Positions 1 to 5,947 of a stretch of DNA of 12,930 nucleotides are shown here, piece by piece. Numbering within the stretch: position 1 is the stretch's first letter; every line of letters starts with the position of its first letter. The translations under genes were made by a program, and so were the position numbers. The stretch lies in contig JAUNPT010000058.1 of assembly GCA_030536565.1 (NCBI GenBank), positions 1 through 12,930 of the forward strand. The letters run 5' to 3'. The notes below the pieces were generated by a model. That model ran no database searches, was not told the DNA's origin, and saw nothing but the letters and a program-made list of their open reading frames with translations. Origin of the DNA: Eubacteriales bacterium. Its GTDB lineage: Bacteria; Bacillota; Clostridia; Lachnospirales; Lachnospiraceae.

Positions 1-544
1 AAGGAACAATCTTAAAGCCCTTGTAAAGAAGCTTCTTATCCCAAATCTGCTTTAAAGCCCACCATTCTGACTCAATGAAGTTATTATCATAAGTTACATA
101 TGGGTTATCCATATCAGCCCAGAAACCAACAGTAGATGAGAAATCCTCCCACATACCCTTGTATTTCCATACGCTTTCCTTACATTCCTTAATAAATGGC
201 TCAAGACCATATTCTTCAATCTGCTCCTTGCCATCAAGACCTAACTTCTTTTCAACCTCAAGCTCTACCGGAAGACCGTGTGTATCCCAGCCAGCCTTAC
301 GGGGAACCATATAGCCCTTCATTGTTCTGTATCTTGGAATCATATCCTTAATAACTCGTGTTAATACGTGTCCAATATGTGGCTTACCATTTGCAGTTGG
401 AGGGCCATCATAGAATGTATAAGTCTCCCCTTCCTTGCGGCTGTCAACACTCTTCTGGAAAATGTCATTTTCCTTCCAGAACTTTTCAACTTCTCTTTCT
501 CTTTCCACGAAATTCATATCCGCAGATACTTTCTCGTATACCAT
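1..544 (-). CDS. ileS: Isoleucyl-tRNA synthetase, N-terminal part (3' end outside window)
   Basis: This class I aminoacyl-tRNA synthetase charges tRNA-Ile with isoleucine in the cytoplasm. About 181 N-terminal residues are visible. The ATP-binding HIGH motif lies at residues 56-59 within YDGPPTANGKPHIGHVLTR, followed by the family-typical GWDTHGLPVELEVEKKLG. The protein starts directly with NFVEREREVEKFW, without the longer N-terminus of the E. coli type. This resembles the eukaryote-like IleS class found in many Clostridia (family knowledge). The start at 544 is supported by an AGGAAG ribosome binding site 7 nt upstream. The gene is preceded by a T-box leader, which indicates control by uncharged tRNA-Ile. 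The rest of the gene lies beyond position 1. The identity is secure; the eukaryote-like subclass is inferred from the N-terminus only. Confidence 0.96.
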   Translation of the reverse strand, partial: MVYEKVSADMNFVEREREVEKFWKENDIFQKSVDSRKEGETYTFYDGPPTANGKPHIGHVLTRVIKDMIPRYRTMKGYMVPRKAGWDTHGLPVELEVEKKLGLDGKEQIEEYGLEPFIKECKESVWKYKGMWEDFSSTVGFWADMDNPYVTYDNNFIESEWWALKQIWDKKLLYKGFKIVP

Positions 545-606
545 ACTTCTACTTCCTTTCTTTGCCTTGCGGTTTTAAATCACTAACTGTCCGGGCTTAT
601 TGATTT

Positions 607-642
607 CTAGCTTATCTCATGTTTATACATGCATGTACCTCC
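607..642 (-). other. Possible leader mini-ORF with its own ribosome binding site upstream of ileS
   Basis: On the minus strand a GGAGG (638-642) is followed by two closely spaced ATG codons (632-634 and 628-630). The second, 7 nt after the GGAGG, opens a 7-codon reading frame (MYKHEIS) with a TAG at 607-609. It lies after the T-box terminator and about 60 nt before the ileS start, so it would be transcribed only on readthrough. Translation is possible but unproven; the ribosome binding site spacing is the only support. Confidence 0.3.
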
Positions 643-684
643 ACAGCTTCGCTCTGTCAGTCGTGGCTGTCGCCACTTGCACGT

Positions 685-718
685 AAAAAAAGCCCCTGCC
701 GTAATTAAACGACAGGGG
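685..718 (-). terminator. Intrinsic terminator of the ileS T-box leader
   Basis: Minus-strand CCCCTG(T)CG pairs with CG(G)CAGGGG (710-718 with 693-701, one mismatch) around an 8-nt loop. The hairpin is followed by C and a run of seven T (685-691). It lies 140 nt before the ileS start codon, so it should abort transcription unless the T-box is bound by uncharged tRNA. Confidence 0.92.
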
Positions 719-940
719 ATATAATCCTCTAATCTTAACCAATTACGACATACCAGCATATGCGTCCCTCATAACGGTGGGATTACCGTCCTCACTTACT
801 TATATACTGGCTTCAAATCTTCTTGGCAAATGCTCTTTAGAAACTCAAATCATCCAGTAAATGTTCTGTTCGGATGCTTGGAAGTGATTTTCAATTAACA
901 TCTACTAATACCGGCTTCCACCAACCCGGCTCGCTTTAAC
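685..940 (-). promoter_or_regulatory. T-box riboswitch (tRNA-Ile) leader of ileS
   Basis: This leader RNA senses the aminoacylation state of tRNA-Ile. Read 5' to 3' on the minus strand, it contains the AGCGAG motif (930-935) and the stem I hairpin with GGTTGGTGGAAGCC-like sequence (911-929). A specifier region of the form GAAA-ATC-ACTTCC follows, placing an Ile codon AUC at 886-888. A stem III-like hairpin ACGGT/ACCGT lies at 774-789. The expected UGGNACC bulge is not canonical. The best candidate is UGGUUAAG at 734-741, whose UGGU would pair with the ACCA end of tRNA-Ile. CGUAAUU (741-747) can pair with AAUUACG inside the terminator (700-706) as an alternative, antiterminator-like fold. The ileS context, the Ile specifier and the terminator make the assignment strong; exact helix borders are hand-drawn. 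Confidence 0.85.
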
Positions 941-982
941 TTTTAATGCTAATCTACTGTCTTCGTCACAGCATTTATCCAC

Positions 983-1011
983 ATTTTAGGCGAAATCAAC
1001 ATAATTGTCAA
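983..1011 (-). promoter_or_regulatory. ileS promoter
   Basis: On the minus strand a perfect -35 TTGACA (1006-1011) is followed by a 17-nt spacer and -10 TAAAAT (983-988). The start of transcription is expected near 976, about 40 nt upstream of the T-box stem I. A second TTGACA sits 22 bp further upstream (1028-1033) without a matching -10. Confidence 0.85.
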
Positions 1012-1128
1012 CAATTACGTTGGAATTTGTCAACATACATCTCAAATTCTTTGTTTTACAGCTTCTGCATTCTCTTTGCTAACAACATTCCGAATTGCAA
1101 ATTTTTTTGCGATTGTAGAAAAGTCCCC

Positions 1129-2442
1129 TCAGTTCTTCTTCCACTCCCTTATCTTCTCCAGCCTTTCCTTCACCGCCTTCTCCTGCCCCTGTGTTGTAGG
1201 CTCGTAATAGATGCGGTCTTTCATACTGTCTGGAAGACAGGTCATCTTTGTAAGCTTTTCCTTTGTATCATGGGCGTATTCATAGCCTTTGCCATAATCC
1301 AGCTCCTTCATAAGACCTGTCGGCGCATTGCGAATCTGCAATGGAACATCTTCGTCTGGCAGCTCATTAATATCCTGCTTTGCCTTTTCACATGCCACAT
1401 ACAGGGAATTTGACTTCGGTGCCATAGACAGGTAGACAACTGCATGTGTAAGGTTGACATCACATTCAGGCATACCGTTAAAATGGCATGCCTGATAAAC
1501 AGACACTGCCAGAGTTAATGCCTGTGGGTCTGCCATTCCCACATCCTCACTGGCAAAACGTACAAGTCTTCTCGCTATATAAAGAGGCGGTTCCCCTCCC
1601 TCCAGCATTCTCATAAGCCAGTAGACAGCCGCATCTGGATCACTGTTTCTCATGGACTTATGCAATGCGGAAATCAGATTGTAATGCTCCTCCCCCTTCT
1701 TGTCATAAATAAGAGATTTTCGGCTGATGCACTGTTCCATAACTTCCTTGGTAACAATCACCTTATCCCCACAAATCTCCCCATTTAATACAGCCATCTC
1801 CAATGTATTCAGTGCCATTCTTGCATCTCCATTTGAAAAGGCAGCAATAGCCTGAACGTAATCCTGCGAAATCTCAACATTTTGATTGCCAAAGCCGGCT
1901 TTATTTTTGATTGCGTTATTAAGCAGGTTTGTCATATCATCTACAGTCAGCGGCTTAAGCACAAACACTCTGCAGCGTGACAAAAGCGCAGAATTAATCT
2001 CAAAAGACGGATTTTCTGTAGTTGCACCTATAAGAATTATACTTCCCTTCTCAACATATGGTAAAAACGCATCTTGCTGGGCTTTATTAAAACGATGAAT
2101 CTCGTCCACAAACAGTACTGTACATCTTCCCATTCTTCTGCTGTACTCAGCCTGCTCCATTACATTTTTTATCTCCTTAATACCGCTTGTAACTGCAGAA
2201 AAATCTATAAATTCCGCCTGAGTTCTTCCTGCTATAATTCTTGCGAGTGTAGTCTTCCCAACTCCCGGTGGTCCCCAGAAAATCATAGAAGAAATCTGAT
2301 CCTTCTCAATAAGCTGCCGCAAGATTTTCCCCTCTCCCAAAAGATGCCTCTGTCCAACAAATTCCTCCAATGTTGACGGACGCAGCCTGCTTGCCAGTGG
2401 TGCATACACCTGTCTGTTATCAAATAAACTCATCTGCTCCAT
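1129..2442 (-). CDS. rarA: Replication-associated recombination protein A (AAA+ ATPase, RarA/MgsA/WRNIP1 family)
   Basis: This clamp-loader-like AAA+ ATPase acts at stalled replication forks and gapped DNA. The 437 residues are the usual family length. Visible motifs in order: N-terminal PLASRLRPSTLEEFVGQ typical of the family, Walker A GPPGVGKTT at 57-65, Walker B VLFVDEIHRF at 109-118, sensor 1 GATTENPSFEIN at 139-150, and the SRC-type arginine finger at 155-157. A GDARMALN segment follows, then the C-terminal tetramerisation region (YWLMRMLEGGEPPLYIARRLVRFASEDVG). The start at 2442 is chosen because GAGGG lies 7 nt upstream; the internal Met4 would be too far from it. The gene lies upstream of ileS on the same strand, but ileS has its own promoter. 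No clear rarA promoter or U-tracted terminator was found. Confidence 0.95.
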   Translation of the reverse strand: MEQMSLFDNRQVYAPLASRLRPSTLEEFVGQRHLLGEGKILRQLIEKDQISSMIFWGPPGVGKTTLARIIAGRTQAEFIDFSAVTSGIKEIKNVMEQAEYSRRMGRCTVLFVDEIHRFNKAQQDAFLPYVEKGSIILIGATTENPSFEINSALLSRCRVFVLKPLTVDDMTNLLNNAIKNKAGFGNQNVEISQDYVQAIAAFSNGDARMALNTLEMAVLNGEICGDKVIVTKEVMEQCISRKSLIYDKKGEEHYNLISALHKSMRNSDPDAAVYWLMRMLEGGEPPLYIARRLVRFASEDVGMADPQALTLAVSVYQACHFNGMPECDVNLTHAVVYLSMAPKSNSLYVACEKAKQDINELPDEDVPLQIRNAPTGLMKELDYGKGYEYAHDTKEKLTKMTCLPDSMKDRIYYEPTTQGQEKAVKERLEKIREWKKN

Positions 2443-2546
2443 ACTTTATCCCTCAAAAAATCTTTAAAAAAAATTAAAAAATTGCAAAACTTTTTCCAAA
2501 ACAATTCGTATATCTATATAGAAATACCACTTGCAACGATTATTTA

Positions 2547-2555
2547 TGCTATAAT
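2547..2555 (+). promoter_or_regulatory. Extended -10 promoter for the DUF2500-like gene
   Basis: TGC-TATAAT gives a perfect -10 with the extended TGn element, 61 nt before the start codon at 2616. There is no recognisable -35 at 16-18 nt upstream, which fits an extended -10 promoter. Confidence 0.6.
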
Positions 2556-2615
2556 TATTTTAGTTCAAACAATATTACATTTCAATAAAAATGTACAATA
2601 CGAGGGGGTATTATT

Positions 2616-3083
2616 ATGACAGTAAACAAACAACTGACAGGCGGTTTCATCTTCCCAACATGGCTGATGATTATCCTTGGCTTACTAATTGCCGCCGGAA
2701 TTTTCGCTATTATATTTGTATTTTTCAAGGATGTAATAATAGCTGTTTTTAGCAAACAAGTAACTACACAGGCAACTCTTTCCAGCAAGTACGACCGTGA
2801 ATTTTTAAGCAAGACCGTATATGCTGCTGGTGGTGGAGGTGGCGTAGCTTCAGGTGTTGCAGAAAAAAGAACTGAATACTTCTTTTGTTTTCAGTTAGAT
2901 AATGGCAGATTTATTACATTTACAGTTCCTAAGGACATTTATGATGTGGCTATAGAAGACAGCACCGGCACCCTCACATACAAGGGCAGGCGCTTTATTT
3001 CCTATGACGGACCAACTAGTGGCACACGAGTACGTCAGGATACCAATTCCACCACATTTGTGGGTCTGGATAAAACACTCTAA
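2616..3083 (+). CDS. DUF2500-like single-pass membrane protein
   Basis: A 155-residue protein of unknown function. One strong membrane segment lies at about 15-37 (TWLMIILGLLIAAGIFAIIFVFF), followed by a soluble domain. That domain carries TQATLSSKYDRE, then EKRTEYFFCFQLDNGRFITFTVPKDIYD and DSTGTLTYKGRRFISYD. The pattern (converted-thiol-free beta domain, 'F...LDNG..I.F.VP......GD.G.L.Y.G..F..F') matches what I know of DUF2500 proteins. The start is fixed by GAGGGGG (2602-2608), 7 nt upstream. A glycine run (GGGGGV at about 72-77) splits the domain and looks like a flexible loop. The gene stands alone between its own promoter and a bidirectional terminator. The family call is by motif recall, without a search. 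Confidence 0.75.
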   Translation: MTVNKQLTGGFIFPTWLMIILGLLIAAGIFAIIFVFFKDVIIAVFSKQVTTQATLSSKYDREFLSKTVYAAGGGGGVASGVAEKRTEYFFCFQLDNGRFITFTVPKDIYDVAIEDSTGTLTYKGRRFISYDGPTSGTRVRQDTNSTTFVGLDKTL

Positions 3084-3115
3084 ACCAGTTTCTCCTCATA
3101 CTTTTTTATATATAG

Positions 3116-3151
3116 AAAAGGGATGCCCCCAACTAGTGAGGCATCCCTTTT
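3116..3151. terminator. Bidirectional terminator between the DUF2500-like gene and the sugar kinase
   Basis: Perfect 12-bp arms AAAAGGGATGCC (3116-3127) and GGCATCCCTTTT (3140-3151) enclose a 12-nt loop. T-rich tails are present on both sides, so it can end transcription of both convergent genes. Confidence 0.93.
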
Positions 3152-3159
3152 CCTTTTTA

Positions 3160-4173
3160 TTATCTCTGCACATCAAATGATGCATTAGCCATAAGTCTCT
3201 TAATATGGTCAACACATGTTATATTAGTATCACCTCGAATAGCATGCTTCATTACTGATGATGCTACCGCGAAATTAACTGTATCTTCTGCTGACATATT
3301 CTCCATAAGAGCGTAAATAAGTCCTGATGAGAATGCATCTCCACCACCAACACGGTCCACAATTTCAAAATTAATTGTTTTACTTTCGTAAGTTTCGCCA
3401 TTAGTATAGAAAAATGCCTTCAATGAATTATTGCTTCCTGAATGTACATATCTGACTGTTCTTGCAATTGCCTTCATATGATACTGCTTGTCTATTGCCT
3501 TAAATACCCTGTCCATATCCTTAAAAGATGGATCCATTGTAAGTCCGTCCTTAACATCTGTTCCATCTTCATTATATACATGGATTGGCTCTATTCCAAT
3601 CAGTACATCTACATATGGAAGATACTTGCTTAACACGTCCCTTGCTGTCTCAAATGACCATAGCGTGCTTCTGAAGTTTGGATCAAAGCTTACAGTTAAT
3701 CCAAGCTTCTTTGCTGCTCTTACCGCTCTGTCAATAAGACGTCTGCAATTGTATGACAATGCTGGCGTGATACCGCTTAAATGCAACCAGTCATAATCCT
3801 TAAGAATGTTCTCAAAATCCACATCCTTGTAATCATATTCAGCAAATGCCGAGCTTTCTCTGTCATATATTACCTGAGATGGTCTTACTGAAACCCCCTC
3901 CTCAAGATAATAAAGACCAATTCTTCCATCAGCCTTAATAATGTGCTTAGTATGTACATCATTAGACTTCAGATAATTAATGCAGGATTTACCTAAATCT
4001 GAATTAGGTAATACTGTAAAAAATGTTGAATCTACACCAAGGTTTGCAAGTGATACTGCAACATTGGCTTCTGCACCACCATAATTAACAATAAAATCAT
4101 GTGTTGTCACAATCTTTTCGTAGTTAGGTGGAGACAATCTTAACATAAGTTCACCAATTGCGATAAATTTCAT
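3160..4173 (-). CDS. kdgK: PfkB-family sugar kinase, probable 2-dehydro-3-deoxygluconate (KDG) kinase
   Basis: It probably phosphorylates 2-keto-3-deoxygluconate to KDPG, the entry step to lower glycolysis for hexuronates from pectin. It has 337 residues, normal for the family. The ribokinase-fold motifs are GGAEANVAVSLANLG from residue 32, the KDG-kinase-like YYLEEG at 88-93 with RPSQVIYDR at 97-105, SFDPNFR at 162-168, and the C-terminal PfkB signature DRVGGGDAFSSG at 273-284 with the catalytic Asp at 279. The start is set at 4173 because GGAGG lies 5 nt upstream. An in-frame ATG at 4185 would extend it by four residues but has no ribosome binding site. It is divergent from a MarR gene. No aldolase or hexuronate genes are in the window, so the substrate is inferred from sequence motifs only. 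Confidence 0.88.
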   Translation of the reverse strand: MKFIAIGELMLRLSPPNYEKIVTTHDFIVNYGGAEANVAVSLANLGVDSTFFTVLPNSDLGKSCINYLKSNDVHTKHIIKADGRIGLYYLEEGVSVRPSQVIYDRESSAFAEYDYKDVDFENILKDYDWLHLSGITPALSYNCRRLIDRAVRAAKKLGLTVSFDPNFRSTLWSFETARDVLSKYLPYVDVLIGIEPIHVYNEDGTDVKDGLTMDPSFKDMDRVFKAIDKQYHMKAIARTVRYVHSGSNNSLKAFFYTNGETYESKTINFEIVDRVGGGDAFSSGLIYALMENMSAEDTVNFAVASSVMKHAIRGDTNITCVDHIKRLMANASFDVQR

Positions 4174-4234
4174 ATTGTCCTCCATAAAGTAACTAATTGT
4201 AATGTTGCTAACAAGACGCTAAATTTACACAATA

Positions 4235-4263
4235 ATGATACTACGTATCGTCATAAATTGCAA
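4235..4263 (-). promoter_or_regulatory. kdgK promoter with overlapping dyad
   Basis: On the minus strand -35 TTGCAA (4258-4263), a 17-nt spacer and -10 TATCAT (4235-4240). A dyad GATAC-TAC-GTATC (4237-4249) overlaps the -10 and is a candidate operator for a regulator of sugar acid use. The transcription start is expected near 4228. Confidence 0.7.
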
Positions 4264-4272
4264 ATGAATATA

Positions 4273-4301
4273 TTGCATAAAGCATTTTCGTCAGTTATAA
4301 T
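4273..4301 (+). promoter_or_regulatory. Promoter of the FabT-like MarR gene
   Basis: TTGCAT (4273-4278), a 17-nt spacer and TATAAT (4296-4301). The 5' untranslated region contains a TATTTAC direct repeat (4311 and 4329). The -35 lies only 9 bp from the -35 of the divergent kinase promoter. Confidence 0.8.
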
Positions 4302-4358
4302 AAAAGCAGATATTTACGTATATAAAAGTATTTACATGTGAAATAAGGTGGACTGAGA

Positions 4359-4805
4359 ATGGACATTTATGAATCATTAAATTCAATACTCGTAACATTA
4401 TTTAATGACATTCTAAGTATTGAAGAAAAAGCACTAATTACTGAAGAATTTAAAGATATCTCCGTTACCGATATGCATATTATTGAAGCCATTGGAATCC
4501 GTCAGCCACGCACTATGACCGCCATTTCTAAATCCTTAGGTGTTACTATGGGAACACTAACTGTTGGCATCAATGGTCTTGTCAAAAAAGGCTATGTGGT
4601 ACGTGAACGCGGCGAAAAAGACCGCCGGGTAGTTTACGCCTCCCTGACCTTAAAAGGGCACCGCGCTTTCCAGCACCATACGCAGTTTCATAAAGATATG
4701 ATTGACAATATAACAAAAGGTTTAAGCAAAGAAGAAGCCTCCGTCCTGACAAAAACCTGTATCAAGCTGGAGGATTACTTTGGAAAGTGGATTCCACACA
4801 ACTAA
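4359..4805 (+). CDS. MarR-family transcriptional regulator, FabT-like
   Basis: A 148-residue winged-helix repressor. Helical N-terminus (LNSILVTLFNDILSIEEKAL), recognition region TMTAISKSLGVTMGTLTVGINGLVKKGYV at about 52-80, wing RERGEKDRRVVYASLT at about 82-97, then dimerisation helices with FHKDMIDNITKGLSKEE. The combination LFNDIL-IEE, VTMGTLT, DRRVVYASLTLKG and FHKDMI closely resembles FabT, the repressor of fatty acid synthesis genes in Firmicutes (family knowledge). No fab genes occur nearby, so the target is uncertain. The GGTGG upstream of ATG 4359 is a modest ribosome binding site. A 53-codon ORF follows 24 nt downstream, probably in the same transcript. Confidence 0.85.
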   Translation: MDIYESLNSILVTLFNDILSIEEKALITEEFKDISVTDMHIIEAIGIRQPRTMTAISKSLGVTMGTLTVGINGLVKKGYVVRERGEKDRRVVYASLTLKGHRAFQHHTQFHKDMIDNITKGLSKEEASVLTKTCIKLEDYFGKWIPHN

Positions 4806-4829
4806 TAGAACAAAAGATTGGAGATTATT

Positions 4830-4991
4830 ATGGAAAAAGATACTTTTTTAAGCATGGAAGACTTGGCTGATGTATTTGCCCAGTTAAAAAATGTAAAAGA
4901 GGAGCCTGTAGAATTATCCCCTGAGGAGGAGGCTTCGCAGCGCCGCTATGAAGAAATTATCAAAAAACACAAGAATGACAATCAGCTATAA
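4830..4991 (+). CDS. Small hypothetical protein (53 residues) downstream of the MarR gene
   Basis: The reading frame begins MEKDTFLSMEDLADVFAQLK and ends IIKKHKNDNQL. It is highly charged, acidic in the middle (LSPEEEASQ) and basic at the C-terminus, with no membrane segment or known motif visible. A GGAG 6 nt before ATG 4830 and the 24-nt distance from the MarR stop support translation in an operon with it. The last codons and stop lie in an 11-bp-arm hairpin (4984-5028). I do not recognise the family; a partner or antagonist of the regulator is only a guess from position. Confidence 0.65.
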   Translation: MEKDTFLSMEDLADVFAQLKNVKEEPVELSPEEEASQRRYEEIIKKHKNDNQL

Positions 4992-5028
4992 ATTGTTGCT
5001 CATGCATTTGCGGTCTTAATTTATAGCT
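4984..5028 (+). repeat. Inverted repeat overlapping the stop of the 53-residue ORF
   Basis: Perfect 11-bp arms AGCTATAAATT (4984-4994) and AATTTATAGCT (5018-5028) enclose a 23-nt loop. The left arm contains the TAA stop codon. There is no U-tract after it, so a classic terminator is unlikely; it may shield the 3' end of the mRNA. Confidence 0.6.
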
Positions 5029-5087
5029 TTGCAAAAAACAGAAAAAACAATGAATCTGCTTTAGAATGCAGGTACCATACATTAACC

Positions 5088-5126
5088 CATGAGGGGGAAA
5101 TCGGCAATGCCGATTTCCCCCTCATG
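5088..5126. terminator. Long perfect hairpin, possible bidirectional terminator
   Basis: Arms of 19 bp, 5088-5106 and 5108-5126 (CATGAGGGGGAAATCGGCA and its complement), are separated by a single base. It lies between the converging MarR operon and queT. On the plus strand it is followed by GCATTTTCAT, a weak U-tract; on the minus strand there is none. The arms are far more GC-rich than the surroundings. It may be a terminator or the remnant of a small mobile palindrome. Confidence 0.55.
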
Positions 5127-5144
5127 CATTTTCATATATTCTGG

Positions 5145-5180
5145 TTTAGTAGATTTATAAGAATACGTAAATCTGCTAAA
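5145..5180. repeat. Third inverted repeat, just after the queT stop
   Basis: TTTAGTAGATTTA (5145-5157) and TAAATCTGCTAAA (5168-5180) are 13-bp arms with one mismatch (a G-U pair on the plus-strand RNA) and a 10-nt loop. It lies 7 nt beyond the queT stop and lacks a U-tract on either side. Confidence 0.55.
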
Positions 5181-5187
5181 TCCCTGT

Positions 5188-5679
5188 TTAGTCCTGTGGA
5201 AATAACTGATTTCTATATTTATTCAAAGCAAACAAAAGGAGCATTCCACATACTCCGCATACAATAATCTCTCCAAGACCTACTGTACCTATGAAATAAA
5301 CCAGCATTCCCTCACTTCCATAAGCAAACTTCAATATAAATGGAACAATAATTGCATTGGCTAAAATTGGGGGAATTGGTGCTAACCACTTACTGCCACG
5401 TAAAATATATGTACCAACAGCACCAATCAATGTCGCAATACTGCCAAACACAATATCCCAAATAATCGCACCACCAGTGATATTTGCAATTAAACAGCCA
5501 ACAAACAACCCTGGTATTGCAGCAGGTGTAAAGTAAGGAAGTACTGTTAATGCCTCAGCAATACGGAATTGGATTGGCCCAAAGCTCCAGTAGTTAAACA
5601 CAAATACTAAAACCACATAGATTGCAGCAATAACTGCTCCCTGCGTAATGTATCTTACGCTTTTCTTTGAATTTTTCAT
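5188..5679 (-). CDS. queT: QueT-family queuosine precursor transporter
   Basis: This integral membrane substrate-binding (S) component probably works with the shared ECF energy-coupling module to import a queuosine precursor (preQ1/preQ0/queuine). The 163 residues fit the family. Visible segments: a basic N-terminus (KNSKKSVRYITQG), a first membrane helix AAIYVVLVFVFNYW, then the characteristic FGPIQFRIAEALTVLPYFTPAAIPGLFVGCLIAN. ILANAIIVPFILK and two further hydrophobic helices follow toward GMLLLFALNKY. The start at 5679 follows AAAGGAG with a 10-nt gap. The preQ1-type riboswitch directly upstream supports the substrate class. Confidence 0.9.
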   Translation of the reverse strand: MKNSKKSVRYITQGAVIAAIYVVLVFVFNYWSFGPIQFRIAEALTVLPYFTPAAIPGLFVGCLIANITGGAIIWDIVFGSIATLIGAVGTYILRGSKWLAPIPPILANAIIVPFILKFAYGSEGMLVYFIGTVGLGEIIVCGVCGMLLLFALNKYRNQLFPQD

Positions 5680-5689
5680 CTTTAATTTT

Positions 5690-5732
5690 CTCCTTTAGTT
5701 TTGTTTTACGTGTGGAAGGTCTCGAACACACG
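5690..5732 (-). promoter_or_regulatory. preQ1-I type riboswitch in the queT leader
   Basis: On the minus strand, P1 arms CGTGTG (5727-5732) and CACACG (5709-5714) enclose the 12-nt loop TTCGAGACCTTC. An A-rich tail (TAAAACAAAACTAAAGGAG) follows. This is the H-type pseudoknot layout of preQ1-I aptamers: small stem, UUC-containing loop, A-rich tail running into the Shine-Dalgarno. Loop CCTT (5716-5719) is complementary to AAGG of the ribosome binding site (5692-5695), so ligand-bound RNA should hide the start of queT translation. The sequence fit and the queT context agree. Confidence 0.85.
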
Positions 5733-5733
5733 A

Positions 5734-5756
5734 ATTTATTTGCTGCACAAATAAAT
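5734..5756 (-). promoter_or_regulatory. Accessory hairpin 5' of the preQ1 aptamer
   Basis: Perfect 9-bp arms ATTTATTTG and CAAATAAAT with loop CTGCA (plus-strand reading) end 1 nt before the P1 stem. It could stack on the aptamer or stabilise the leader; no known element of this kind comes to mind. Confidence 0.5.
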
Positions 5757-5783
5757 AGTTACCTATATATTTTCAGCCTTGCC

Positions 5784-5812
5784 AGTTTAACATGACGCAC
5801 ACAAAAAAGCAA
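5784..5812 (-). promoter_or_regulatory. queT promoter
   Basis: Minus-strand -35 TTGCTT (5807-5812), a 17-nt spacer and -10 TAAACT (5784-5789). It places the transcription start near 5777, leaving a leader of about 100 nt that contains both hairpins. Confidence 0.65.
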
Positions 5813-5843
5813 GTATATTTACAAACTAAAAGGTTAGTACCAT

Positions 5844-5894
5844 AAAAATATAACAAGAAGAGGATACCAATCACTTAATTGATTGATATCCTCT
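5844..5894 (-). terminator. Terminator of the repeat-hairpin RNA
   Basis: Fifteen-bp arms (5880-5894 with 5859-5873) form a hairpin with a 6-nt loop. The single non-Watson-Crick position is a G-U pair on the minus-strand RNA but an A-C mismatch on the plus strand. A U-rich tail ending in five U (5844-5848) follows on the minus side. Both points mark it as a minus-strand terminator. Confidence 0.8.
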
Positions 5895-5947
5895 ATTTCT
5901 CCTGTGACACGTTAAATACCTCCGTGTTTTTCTTCTCGTTTCATTCA

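Noticed and set aside
1093..1114. Terminator after rarA (AATTGCAAA/TTTGCGATT)
   Set aside because: The hairpin is AT-rich and no U-tract follows on the rarA strand; pairing is better on the opposite strand.
946..1413. Plus-strand ORF of 155 codons opposite rarA
   Set aside because: It overlaps the well-supported rarA gene and the ileS promoter, has Cys/Leu/His-rich low-information composition and no ribosome binding site.
5893..5923. GGAGG followed by a GTG and a five-codon ORF at the end of the repeat RNA
   Set aside because: The frame is minimal, starts with GTG, and ends inside the terminator hairpin. It is more likely part of a small ACACG/CGTGT hairpin.
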